A stretch of DNA of 64,000 bases from Sialis fuliginosa. Its lineage: Eukaryota > Arthropoda > Insecta > Megaloptera > Sialidae. Shown piece by piece: positions 13,801-23,848 of this stretch. The stretch spans positions 7,326,701 to 7,390,700 of the forward strand of contig OY540816.1 of the NCBI GenBank assembly GCA_961205875.1, in the 5' to 3' direction. The notes under the pieces are model-generated. The model was not told the DNA's origin. It worked only from the letters and a program-made list of their open reading frames with translations, and made no database searches. Within the stretch, counting starts at the first letter, position 1, and the number at the start of each line of letters is the position of its first letter. A program made the translations under genes and the position numbers.

Positions 13801-15336
13801 AACAGTCTGGTGACTGGTCACTCTAGTAATGAGGATCATTGAACCCCACTGATGGTGAATGTTGGAAAATGTGGTTTTTTGGCAAATGCAAATTAAAACT
13901 TTTCGGTGTTTTTATGAAAACCCTTGATACAATATATTTTGAGACCGCCACTGACTGTGTTACCGTGAAAGTCAACATGGAATATAATTTTGACAGCACT
14001 TCCTGTACAGATGACAAAAATATGTTAGTATTTGTAGACTTGTAGATGGTACATAATTTCAAGCAATTATTTACACTATTTATAAACTTTCCTATTCCTC
14101 CAAAAAGTACCAACTGATTTTCAACAAAGATGTATACAATAGTTTCAAAAACTAATAAAACAGAGATCTATTTATTGATAAATCAATAAGCTAGAATAAG
14201 ACAATGTTATAAAAAGCGTTCTCTTTAATAAAGACAAGTATATTAGTATTCAATACATTGAAATAGTATAGCTGTAGAGTGTAGAAGAACAAAATATATA
14301 TAGTTTTCTATTTCTATTTTTAATTACTAGAAAATGGCTTCCGGCGTAAGTAGAGTGATTTTGAGGTGCGAGGATGCAATGGAAAATCAAATTCTAGGTA
14401 GTAAAAATATTTAAACATAATAATTATTTTAAAAACTATATTGATAAGAATATTAATGGTTATTTATATATTCCATTTTACATATGTTTTATACTTACCC
14501 ATATTTGGATTGTTGTCTATATTTAGATTTGCCGCCATTAAATAATTGAAATTTGACCAATCGAATTATTTATTTTTAAATCACAGTTTTCAAAAATTGT
14601 TTTGAATTTAACTAATATACCTACCGTAGTACCTATCATATATATAAATGAACTCATCTGCTACTTATTGTTAGAAAATTACAAATTTCCATTTTTATAA
14701 ATACATAATTATAGGTATTTATGTAGATCTAGTTTTAAATATAGTTATTATATGTATATTATTTTTTATTTCAGATCTCTCGGAGTGTCAATTAATGCAA
14801 GTTCCTGATGCAGTGTACCATTTAATGCGCAACACAGAACTAAAATCGTGCGATTTAAGTGGAAATGTAATTACCAAAATCCCACCCAAGTTTGCAGTTA
14901 AATTCAGTCTCATCACAGATTTAAATTTGTCACACAATCAAATGTCAAAGTTGCCCGAGGAAATTGCAGATCTCGGTTCTTTGGAAAGGCTGGACATCTC
15001 ACATAACTCTTACGTAGGGCTTCCTAATGCTGTCTTTCGGATACCGAAACTGACACAACTTATTGCCAATAATAATTATATTATAGGTAAATATATGCTC
15101 ATAATAAATAAATTACATAATAATTTAAAAAATGGAATTATGATAATTCTTAACTTTTGTAATTTCTTTCAGATGTTGAGGTAGCCAAAATCGAAGCTGC
15201 ACCTTCGTTGGAAATTGTTGATTTAAGTAAAAACCCACTATCAATTCAATCACATGAAAGACTCAGTAACCAGACTAAAGTTCGTGTAACGTTAACACCT
15301 CGAGAAAAAGAAGATTGGGAAGATGATGATCTATGA
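4830..15336 (+). CDS. LRRC20: LRRC20-like leucine-rich-repeat protein, long isoform (distal first exon)
   Basis: Exons 4830-4989, 14775-15086 and 15173-15336 join in phase (160+312+164 nt) to give 211 residues. Exon 1A ends with RVVDRCNEALENNNL and splices after the first base of a codon into DLSECQLMQVP. The LRR core shows SLITDLNLSHNQMSKLP and LERLDISHNSYVGLP, with a final repeat VDLSKNPLSI and an acidic tail EDWEDDD. The N-terminal helix followed by D-L-(S/A)-E-C and four to five LRRs matches vertebrate LRRC20, whose function is not established. All junctions are GT-AG. Intron 1 is about 9.8 kb and full of MITEs. The start could also be the ATG at 4764 or 4896; 4830 is chosen because it follows the likely 5' UTR. 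A candidate AATAAA lies at 15791. Confidence 0.8.
4990..6205 (+). other. LRRC20 intron 1, first part, no recognised content
   Basis: The donor GTTAGT starts at 4990. The following 1.2 kb is AT-rich, with a short G-rich patch near 5838-5860 and no supported gene or delimited repeat. Confidence 0.35.
6206..6530. mobile_element. MITE with about 70-bp inverted repeats (CCGGTATTATAAAG family)
   Basis: The left arm GCCCGGTATTATAAAGAATT and the complement of the right arm GCCCAGTATTATAAAGAATT run parallel for about 70 bases, through AGCTTCCAGCTAACG and TATCTGCTAGGT. A relative lies at 10308-10585, and the same CCGGTATTATAAAG core ends the MITEs at 8871, 23849 and 51915. Noncoding. Confidence 0.65.
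7016..7146. mobile_element. Small MITE, TAA duplication
   Basis: The 131-bp segment begins AGCCTTGG and ends CCAAGGCT, with TAA on both sides (7013-7015 and 7147-7149). The interior is richer in CpG than the intron around it. The 3-bp duplication suggests PIF/Harbinger. Confidence 0.5.
7685..8213. repeat. Long imperfect palindrome (foldback element)
   Basis: Arms of about 180 bp face each other: CTCGATCCCGACTTTAAATT at 7685 is mirrored by the complement of 8194-8213, and GGGGCGTTTTTGATGTGGCA at 7795 by the complement near 8083-8102. Open frames on both strands here (7649-7870 minus, 7928-8242 minus, 8083-8358 plus) are translations of the two arms and have no protein family. Probably a palindromic MITE whose outer ends were not resolved. 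Confidence 0.6.
8871..9180. mobile_element. MITE, complete copy of the GTCCGGTATTATAAAGG family
   Basis: The left end GTCCGGTATTATAAAGGACC and the complement of the right end GTGCGGTATCATAAAGGACC are inverted, extending through TAACAAA. Two more copies occur at 23849-24245 and, inverted and truncated, at 51915-52132. The 68-codon frame at 8943-9149 lies inside and is not conserved as protein. This copy preserves the empty site for the nested element at 23924-24026. Confidence 0.7.
9191..9972. repeat. Tandem duplication of a 0.3-0.5 kb unit
   Basis: Two head-to-tail units begin TATAATAGCACCTCCCGATA (9191) and TATTATAGCGCCCCCCGACA (9681); a third start, TATTATAG, appears at about 9973. Shared blocks include GGAGGGGGTCAA followed by GACCCCAACGA, and a closing CAGCGTGGG(G/A)TCATTGT. 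The second unit lacks about 200 bp present in the first. Noncoding. Confidence 0.6.
10308..10585. mobile_element. MITE, relative of the 6206-6530 element
   Basis: The left arm reads ATATTATAAAGAAATTTGCT, then AACACTATCTGCGAGGT; the complement of the right arm reads TTATAAAGAAATTTGCTCGG and AACACTATCTGCGGGGT. The inner region also resembles the 6.2 kb element (GTTGTCATTTATATTTAATACC). Noncoding, in LRRC20 intron 1. Confidence 0.55.
10979..11172. mobile_element. hAT-like element with CTTGTCCAACC end
   Basis: CTTGTCCAACCCGCGGCCCG on the left and GGTTGGATACC on the right give short inverted ends around a GGCCC-rich sequence, a pattern common to hAT nonautonomous elements. An inverted fragment of the right part occurs at 13240-13290. 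No target duplication was resolved. Confidence 0.45.
11240..12035. other. LRRC20 intron, unassigned middle-repetitive-looking DNA
   Basis: No gene was found. The composition is more balanced than the neighbouring intron, and phrases such as AACCCTTGATCCGATTCG look like untranslated retroelement remnants, but no ends or frames could be assigned. Confidence 0.25.
12036..12706. mobile_element. PIF/Harbinger-like MITE, GGCCCAGTTTCTCAA ends, TTA duplication
   Basis: The left end GGCCCAGTTTCTCAATACAA and the complement of the right end GGCCCAGTTTCTCAATGTAA are flanked by TTA (12033-12035 and 12707-12709). The interior contains several inverted segments rich in GTTTAAAC and AGGTTTAAC, including a central pair CCTCATATGAGG. 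A second copy, interrupted by two other elements, is at 59398-60608; this copy supplies the uninterrupted sites. Superfamily from the 3-bp TTA duplication. Confidence 0.75.
13240..13404. mobile_element. Composite of two truncated hAT-like fragments joined by poly-C
   Basis: 13240-13290 is an inverted fragment of the CTTGTCCAACC element at 10979-11172. It runs into a C homopolymer (about 13293-13310), then 13311-13404 repeats in inverse the right part of the element at 47171-47332 and ends ACTACGCCACTG. The poly-C tract is probably an expanded internal run of the second element. Confidence 0.5.
13823..14113. other. Overlapping antisense open frames of unknown meaning
   Basis: A 96-codon frame on the minus strand (13823-14113) overlaps a 68-codon frame on the plus strand (13839-14045). 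Neither is recognised as a family. The overlap is unusual for DNA this AT-rich, but the block lies just upstream of LRRC20 exon 1B with no splice or promoter evidence tying it to the gene. It could be a fossil coding fragment or chance. Confidence 0.2.
14334..15336 (+). CDS. LRRC20: LRRC20-like protein, short isoform (proximal first exon)
   Basis: Exon 1B (14334-14397) encodes MASGVSRVILRCEDAMENQIL and ends on the donor GTAGTA in the same phase as exon 1A. With exons 14775-15086 and 15173-15336 it gives 179 residues. The peptide aligns with the end of exon 1A (R-V-x-x-R-C-x-x-A-x-E-N) and with the first helix of LRRC20 proteins, so the two first exons look like duplicates used as alternatives. 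The ATG context is GAAAATGG. No obvious TATA box is seen upstream. The LRR exons are as in the long isoform. It could be a mutually exclusive internal exon, but no acceptor in the right phase precedes it, which favours a separate promoter. Confidence 0.8.
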
Positions 15337-18083
15337 AACTCTTTATTTGTGTAATATGTAACATATCAGGTGCTATCTATTATATATAAAGTGTCCTATG
15401 TAGTTATTGATATACGGAAATTTTAAATTTACTTATTTCTAAACGGTGCTTCGATTACATTATTTTTCATTTTGTTATAATTTCTTACCTTTGTTTATCT
15501 TTACAAGTATAGTAACCAGTAGTAAATTATCGATTATTGTTCAAGTGGTCATAATTTACATTTCGTCAACTGTTAATATTATCAAAATTTTATACCAATA
15601 ACTACATTTCTAAGGGTATTATCTGTGATCCAATCATTGAAATATTTTGTTTATATTTATTGTGTGACAAGTAGATTATTGTCTTGAGATGAGAATTAAT
15701 TTTTGTACTTTCTTATACATATATATGTTTATGTAGTTAGTGTATATATATACATTAAAACTCTATTTATTTGACGATAGATAAATAGTAAATAAACCAA
15801 TTATAGAGTTAATTACTATATACAGTAAAACTTCAATTATGTGTTAAACACAAGATTAAAATCATGGCGAACAACAGAATGTTTAAAAAATGTATGATAC
15901 AATCATATATTAATCTACTACAATATACTTAGGTATAATACTTGATGTAGGGAAATATGAAATATAAATATCGCATCAATAACAAAACATGCAGAACAAT
16001 AACAGCAATAGTGCATGCACAATGTATATAAATAATAAGAAATATGTAAGGTATTGTAAGGTTCCGACTGTTAACAGAGACTGATATTTAAAAAAGTGAA
16101 AACTAAAGGGAAATCGAAGTTTTGCTGTATTACAAAAATTGATTTTTAATAAATATTATTTTATTTTGAATAGCAAATAAAATTTTTCCTCTTTTATACA
16201 TTATTCAAAGTTTCAAATAAACAGAGTTTTTGTGTTTGTAATATTCAATATTTGTAGTACCCTTTTAATTTTAATATAAAAATAATATTTATAATAGTAG
16301 AATTTTTATTAATAACATCTCAAATGTAAAATGTTTTACAAATTAATATTAGGTAGTGAAATCTTATCTTCAAACATACAAAGCGAATTTTAAACTTTTA
16401 GTATTGAACTAGAGTAAAAATTAAATATAACAGCCCGCTCAAAGATGTAAATAAAGTATATCAAAAATACTTTTTTGTTTTCATATTTTACTGCAAGAGC
16501 TGTAGCTTTCTGATATGACTGATCATTTTGAATTATACAGTTAAATATAATACCGTTATATATAGGTATTACAGTTTGTAAAATTTTTAGCATAATGGTC
16601 AAAACAGGGAGTATAAATATGTATATTAATATAATTCTCAAACCATATATTAAAAATTATAATACTCGCTTCTATGGAATTTTTTTATTGAATAATGTTG
16701 TATGAAGTATTATTTCTTATAAATAAATTTGTTACTATTTTGTAACAATATTTTATAATTGTACAATAGATTTTGTATTATTCTTAAATACTCATATATT
16801 TTTGTTACTGGTAAAACATGAATTTATGCTAAACTAGTTCTGTGTAGGCAAAAATAAATATAATAAATATACAACAATCTCTGTACACCCGATCTCCAGG
16901 AGCGAAACTGGGAGATATTTTACTTTAAAATGGAAACTCAATCTCAGCCGCAATTAACTGTTTTTAAATCTAGTTTTGCATAAATACGTATTTTGCCGGT
17001 ATCATATACATACATATATGTATAATATATATAGTATAATAGTTCTTCAGTTTCTCAGTTTTTACTAATTGTATAATCAACGTAAGATTAAGTTTAACAT
17101 TTTCTAAATGTAATTATTGATAGTAACTTATTTTTTAGTTATTTACCAAATTAAAGTCGTATACCATAATATGTATGTATACAATATACAGACTTGAGAA
17201 TTTTTAAAAAGAACTAATTTTTTAATAAACTTATTAACTAATTCTTTACAACATTAATTAGAAAACTGAGAATGTAGAAGACTATACATATATATTATGT
17301 ATATATACATAATTAAAATTTATAATTGACACAGTACAACAAATTATACTCATTGGAATATGATTAATTATGAAATGCAAAAGTAGAATTGCAAATTCTA
17401 ACTGATTTTATCATATATTGCAAAAAATCACAATTATTTTTCTATCAATTTATTATTGATTATTACACTCACCTATTATGTAGTAAATTATGAGATCTGT
17501 GTTGTATATTTGTCAATATAAATTTATACTATAGCATTTAATTTTTTAAAGGAGGTTGTAAGGCTAATTTCTAAAATGACTAATTTTTCTAGTCAATGTA
17601 ATTAAAGGTATGAATTGCCTTTTTCATAGCAATATTTTATAAATGTCTTAACCGTGTGTCTTCCACAAATATATAAAAATAAATATATAATTTTTACCTG
17701 AAATAAGTTTTATTATTTACTAGCGCATTGAACCCGTTGTTACCTGGGAATATAAATTTATTCTGTAATAAACCTATTAAACATTGTTTTCACTTAACTA
17801 TTTATGCAGCGCACGTGAAGATATCTCCGACGATTGTTTTTTTTTCAACTTAATGAAATTTACACAAAATATCCACAAATTATGCACCTATAAAGTCTAT
17901 AAAGTCCTCATGAAACACTCTTATCTATTAATGAAAACGGGAATAAAATATGTTCAGTAGTTACTGAGACACTGAAAAAATCATTCACAGTAGCGGCGAG
18001 GGACTGTTTTATACTATGTATAGATTCTGTGATTAAACAATAGGCATAACCACAGAATAAAGGGGTTGTCCTAGACTCTAAAC
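15337..18083. other. LRRC20 3' UTR and AT-rich intergenic DNA
   Basis: The 3' UTR follows the TGA at 15334-15336; AATAAA occurs at 15791-15796. TACAGTAAAACTTCAATTAT at about 15830 resembles a pogo-like terminus. At about 17718 TTTACTAGCGCATTGAACCC resembles the start of the repeats at 25349 and 41037. A sequence near 16876-16970 (CTCAATCTCAGCCGCAA) recurs near 20160. The minus-strand frame at 16390-16641 is low-complexity AT-rich and unsupported. Confidence 0.4.
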
Positions 18084-18288
18084 CAGGGGTCGGCAACATT
18101 TTTACAGATAGGTAATCGATAGGTATAAATAGGTATTGAAAAAAAAAACAAGATTCAAATGTAAAATGTAAAATGTAATGTAAATGGCCTTAAGTACTTT
18201 ATTTTCTCTCAACCTTAAGTCCAGTAAGGGCGCATTAAAAATCCACCGATGGCGCCATGGTGCCTGCGAGCACTGGTTGCCGACCTTG
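18084..18288. mobile_element. hAT-like MITE, 8-bp duplication
   Basis: The left end CAGGGGTCGGCAAC and the right end GTTGCCGACCTTG are inverted. Flanks CTCTAAAC (18076-18083) and CTCTAGAC (18289-18296) form an 8-bp duplication with one mismatch. A related element with ends CAGCGATCGGCAAC is at 29711-29990. Noncoding. Confidence 0.7.
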
Positions 18289-19244
18289 CTCTAGACCTTA
18301 CCGCATTGACCGAAAAAAAAGGTCACTAGGTATTAAATTTCACTTTTTGTTACTTTGGGCAGGTATGACCACCTGTGGCCTTACAATGACCAAAACAAAG
18401 ATCAATCAGCTCTACCCCCCCCCCCCCCCCCCCAAAGCCCTTTTTTCACAATTACATTACAGAATAAAATATTACATCAATTTACTCGATCCCAGGGGGA
18501 GGAGGTAAGTGCCCCATTTGCCCCCTCTCCTCCCTGTGGACGCTCATGCCAATGATGGTGTGGGGTTTTAAAATTCTGAACAATGCTCTGAAATTGAAAT
18601 GTGCAGTGCTAAAAAAGAACGTCATTCAATTGCATCTAGAAAATTTTTAAATTGGAAAACCAAAAATAGTCATTCAATTATACATCTAGAATTTTTGTTT
18701 ACTTTCACTCATATTGTGCAGTTCTAAAATTTCCTGAAAATAACCCCTAAGGAAGTGTTTTAACAGCTACTCAAAAGGATGCGCGTGTAAGGCAAGGGTA
18801 TAAGTTTTATTTGTAACAGAGTGGTCTACGTATGTAATCCGCGCATTAACGGAGGGTTAAAAAAATCCTAACAAAACAAATCTCGCCCAGGGCGCCAGAC
18901 TCGTTAAGGCGGCCTCTGTGTGTACTATTTCATACAATTGCGCCATCGTTCCATTGCGCTACTAATCATTCAAAAAGTTTTTCTTGTGAGCGGGGGGGTT
19001 AACTTGACAACTTCTTAGTAAACGAGTTCGCCAATAGATGGATAATAAACGTCAAAATAATTAATTTGACAAATAGTAAGTTGATATTGTAAATAAGTTA
19101 TAATTTTAAAATACACACTAAAATTGAAACCAGTTAAATTTACATGAGTAGTGGATGCAGTAAGACTTAAAGTAAAATTAAGATATTAACTTTGATTAAT
19201 AAAAACTAAAAAATATTCCAGTCAATTTAGGTTAATTGTTTACT
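18289..19244. other. Intergenic DNA with hAT-end fragments, upstream of the FKBP15 homologue
   Basis: A C homopolymer near 18415-18433 makes proline-rich chance frames. GC-rich text near 18490-18550 and an inverted AGGCCGCCTTAACGAGTCTG-like end (complement of about 18895-18920) match termini of the family at 3182-3912. About 300 bases before the start codon show no clear core promoter. Confidence 0.4.
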
Positions 19245-22035
19245 ATGTTTAAATTATCAGATGAAGATGATGACTCATTTTTTACCCCTTCGTCAAGGTA
19301 TATAATATAAAAAAGCTACTATTGATTAATTTACTTTTACTGAACGTTATTTTTTTACGTACAGTTCAAATTTGGCATCTTTGTTTGGAACAAATATGGT
19401 TTTGGGCGAATCACAAAATGTCAATTTAACTTACACTGCTCCAAAGCAACCACAAGTTAATGATGAAAAGAAAAAGGAACCATCAGTAAAAAACTCTCTA
19501 ATAATAGCTAAAGCTGTACATACTTTTAAGCTGTAAGTAGATAATATTATTCAGGTTGTATGATATTGAAATTCATTCTTGTTTTGCATTGAAATAAAAA
19601 TGTAATTTTAAAACCTAATGTGCTGAGTTAAAAGACTATTTGTTATGATTGGGCACACCATTTCCCCTCCACATTTGGGCACCCCATATGACGTATTTTC
19701 CTCTCTCGCACCGAGCTACTGAGACTACCTTGTACTTTACATACCTTGATACATGATGCAAATATCTATCGTATATAGTTATTCAGAATATAGCAGATGC
19801 TCTAATAATAAACATGTTACTGTTCTTGGTTAGAATAATCTATTGGGGCGAAATCAAGTTGATTAGTTTTGGGTTGGTTAGTTTTCGTTAGGTAAAAACA
19901 GAGATTCATTCTCCACCGCAACAAACTGTTTTTTTTTTTAAATGTTCTAGTCACTGAATAACTATATACATGATTTTTGACAAATCTGATAGCGGACACC
20001 CATGTTCTTTGTATTAACCCTTATTAATTATCCACTTGCAAATATGAACATATTGAACATAATAGAATATAATTGCATATACATAATATACAATACAACT
20101 GTCCTTGGTTAGTGCAATCTCTGGTGGCAAAGCTGGGTATTTTTCTAGTTTAAAACAGGGACTCAATCTCTGCCACAACAAACTATTTTTATATACTATG
20201 TAGTTTATGATCATTTACAGGATAATAAAATGATAATTAACAAGTACCATTATTGTATATTTCATGTGTAAATTTTATATTTCAGTATCAATGGGGAATA
20301 TATATCACAAGGAAAACTTGGTTGTGCAATAGTTGGAAATGCAACTATCAGTAGCTACCAATTAATTTTATACAAGGATAAGATCAACCATATATTAAAT
20401 GTAAAAATAATATCTCAATTTGAATTCACTATTCAAGAAAAAAATTATGTTTCTTTTAATGACAATCTAAAACAAAACTGGTGCATCCTGTTTAATGATG
20501 ATAAAGACAAAATTGAATTTCTACATGAACTTGAACTAATTGGTGCAAAATTAGTAACTTTAAAGCCGCAAATAGAAACTGCAAAACCTGATAAACCAAA
20601 AGAAATTATTAATTCATCATCCAATTCTGAGGAATCTTCAAAACCAACTGATGATGTAAAATCAATTAAAGAAGAGTCGACTTTATCAGATACGAATGAT
20701 AAAAAAGCAGGCATTTTATCGCGCATGGCTAAAATGGGACGTCCAATTTTACTCCCAAAGGTATCTAACTCATCTGATATTTCAGATTCAGATTCAGAAA
20801 GAGAGAAAAAAATATTAAGGAAACATAATAAACGATTAAATTTAACAACAAATACTGTGAATCCTCAAACAGCAGCACCAATATCTGGCGTACAAACACC
20901 TTTACAACAGTACACATGTGTGGAAGGACAATATGTCCCGTTGGTTCCTCTACCACAACAAATGCCTACACAGCAGCTATTACCATTAATGCAGCAGATT
21001 CAAACATGGCAAAATATGAATTCTGGTGATAATTTGAATGTGTTTTTATCAGAAAATAGAACACATAACAGTGAAATAAGAATGCGAATGTTGAGATTTG
21101 ATGATAAATTAGATAAAATACTTGAAAAAATTGAAACATCATCTTCTCGTGTTGTCAACAATGGTACAATTAGTGATACAATCAAAGAGTATGAAGATAA
21201 AATAAGAAACTTAGAAGAAAAATTAAATGGTTATAGTTCAGTATTACATAGTAAACAAGAAAGTGAAACAAAAATTGGAACCTTAGAAGAAAAATTATTG
21301 AGATTTGAAGAAGTTTTAAAGGAAAATGATAAAAATCAATGTGCTTTAAGCGATGCTTTAGTGAAACTTACAATGTATGAACAAGAAATTACCAGTTTGA
21401 GAAGTACCGTAGAGGATTTAAGAACCACAAATGAAAATTTAAAAGAATCAGATTGTTTAGAGTTGGAGAAAGCACTTAAAAGAATAAGTGAGTATGAAAA
21501 TCAGATAGCAAATTTAGAAGTTCAATTGAAAAAATGTATGTCTGATAATGAAATATTAAAAACAAAAATTAAAGAATATGAAAATAGTATTGATTATTTA
21601 GAAATCAAATTAGAAGAATGTAATATTGAAAATATTGAATTACAAAAATCTAAAAGTGCCATGGAAGAAAGTCTAGTCAAACTAAATGAATATGAAAATA
21701 GAATATCTGAATTAGAAGTAAAATTAGCACATTCTTCAAAAGAAAATGAAAATACAAAAATGATGGAATATTCAAATGATGAGTATGAAAGAAAAATTAA
21801 TGAATATGTAAACAAAATTGCAGAGTTACAGAAAAAAATCAGTGAAAGCGATAATAAAAAATCAGTAATGAGGAGTCAAAGTATTGAAAATTTAGAACCT
21901 CAAATAAAACTAATAATGAATAATTTATATGGACAGATGAAAGAATTTATTGCAGATGATGATAATAAAACTCAAATAACTTCTTCTATTGTTGATGCAA
22001 CATATGCAATATTAGCAAAGGTCAAAGAACATTGA
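19245..22035 (+). CDS. FKBP15: FKBP15/WAFL homologue lacking the FKBP domain
   Basis: Exons 19245-19297, 19365-19532 and 20286-22035 join in phase (53+168+1750 nt) to give 656 residues. The N-terminus (MFKLSDEDDDSFFTPS, NLASLFG, YTAPKQP) and an EVH1/WH1-like segment at about residues 60-165 (INGEYISQGKLGCAIVGN, QNWCILF) follow the vertebrate FKBP15 order. A conserved linker LSRMAKMGRPILLP (about 218-231) and FLSENRTHNSEIRMRM (about 320) lead into a coiled coil to about residue 620 with repeated EYENxIxxLExKL blocks. In vertebrates a peptidyl-prolyl isomerase domain lies between the EVH1-like part and the linker; here exon 3 runs straight from one to the other with about 50 polar residues. FKBP15 acts on early endosomes with actin and the WASH complex. 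AATAAA at 22160. The second intron holds fragments of a dispersed repeat (19750-20210). Confidence 0.85.
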
Positions 22036-22527
22036 TATTTTTCTTCTGATATAATATAATAATATATTTAATTTATCTTATTTATAGCTTTACTGGAATA
22101 TCAAAACGAAGATGCTTTAGGTTGCATTAAAAATTATCAAATTATATAACATATTTTATAATAAATATTGAATTCTAATCAGGTCTTCAGAATATAAGTA
22201 TTATTTTCAGAATGACCAATATTTATGAGACATGTTCTGTTTTTTAAAATTTTGTCCCACTCTGACAACTTTTTTGTCGGTAGTAATATTTATATTTATG
22301 TTATTTTTATACATTTTATTACTAAATTACAAAAAATATTAACGTTTTTTTTTTTTTTTGCTTATTTGCATTCTTACATTTGTAATAAATTTAAAAAGCA
22401 TTAAATCAGGGTTTATTCCATTAAAAGTACAGGACAAGTACATCCCTTCCCAGATGTACTTATCTGTCCTGTATTTTCTGTAGGAGAATATGGTCAACTC
22501 GATTATCTTTATTCTGTGATCATCTCA
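22036..22527. other. 3' UTR of the FKBP15 homologue and short intergenic DNA
   Basis: AATAAA lies at 22160-22165, 125 bases past the stop codon. The remaining sequence is AT-rich with a T homopolymer near 22346-22359. No other gene or repeat end was recognised before the MITE at 22528. Confidence 0.45.
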
Positions 22528-23035
22528 GAGTACGTTTACACAGCGTTGTTGTTCCGGTTTTACTATAACCGATGCAGTTAAACCGTTTTAAGCGATGCTG
22601 TTTACACATACAAGAATAAGTAACGTCAGTTGGAATTATAATTCTGATTTAAAGTACGCTATAAGTTCAATGGCGTACCAACAGAAAATCCTAAAAATAC
22701 TTTCTCTCCTCTACGTTCCATGAATCACGCTTTCTTTTGTTTTCAATCTCTTCGTCTCAGATGTTTTAACCATGTTTTAACTGATAAATATTAATGTGAA
22801 GTGCATTACAATGAAATCCCTATACTCCGTAGATACTTATATTTTTTGGAGTTGACTAAATAGATATAACTATGTCCATGCAGTTTACATGCGTTTTTAT
22901 TCCTGCACTATTCGGGTTTAGTTATGCTATGCCTGTAAACCTGATTAGTTATGTCAGGTGTAAAATGACATCTACACGAACTTTTACACATCGGTTACAG
23001 TAAAACCGGAATAACAGCACTGTGTAAACGTACTC
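22528..23035. mobile_element. MITE with GAGTACGTTTACACAG ends, copy 1
   Basis: The left end GAGTACGTTTACACAGCGTT and the complement of the right end GAGTACGTTTACACAGTGCT are inverted and continue into ATTCCGGTTTTACTGTAACC-like sequence. A second copy is at 49184-49719 with the same internal phrases (AATCCCTATACTCCGTAGAT, CTATGTCCATGCAGTTTACA). Flanks TCA and TCT may be an imperfect 3-bp duplication. Confidence 0.7.
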
Positions 23036-23848
23036 TCTATTATTTTACACTTTAGAGCATTTTTGTTTTGATGTTTTTATTTCAAAGCCCATATGATAAT
23101 TATTATATGTAATTAGGTATATTTATACAAAAGCACTGTGGCAAAACTGAAACTTTTATCAGCTTGCTTGAGATAGGGCTTTTGCCCCCTTTTTAATATA
23201 ATATATTAAATATATTAGGACTCAAAATGTTCAATTATAATTAAAGGATAAGGGCATACTAAAAAAAGTAGGCTCTCAGAACCTGCAATTGTAGGGATAT
23301 ATGAGATCCTGTGACTTAAATAAATAAATAAAACAATTTTTAGTTAATATATAATGATAAAATATTAACAACATGAATATCATTTATTTAGTATTTTGAA
23401 AAGCCAAATCTGAGATCCTAAAAAAATTAGAGTTATATAGTTTATCTCTATGTTAAATAAGGACTAAAAATAAGCCAGCAGTGGAGCCAAGCCAGCTATT
23501 GCTGACTCATTGACCTCTTCAATCTGTATAGATTATTTAAAATAAGGTGATCAGGTGTTTAAATTCATTTAAAAAAATCATTATTGGTATATGTGTACCT
23601 ATATGGAATAAATGAATTGAAATTTGTGTAATACTTGGCAATGCAGTCAAAATAAGGGATTTTCTAGTCAGCATAAAGCAAAATAAGAAATAAATTGTGT
23701 GTTCTCTTTGAATAAACACATTTTTGTTGAATGTAAATTGGCGATTAATTAATTTATTTCTCTATTTAAAATTTTTCCTTCCACTCATTTTTTTTTTTTG
23801 GGGTGGAGATGGCATTGTTTTTGCAATTTCAAAATCCGATCACCTTAT
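23036..23848. other. Intergenic DNA, nothing recognised
   Basis: AT-rich sequence without a supported gene. The short frames here (23537-23719 minus, 23724-23966 plus) are low-complexity and the second runs into the MITE at 23849. Confidence 0.35.

Noticed and set aside
18257..18555. Proline-rich frames
   Set aside because: They are translations of a C homopolymer.
20765..21815. Minus-strand frames under the FKBP15-like gene
   Set aside because: They are antisense shadows of the long coding exon.
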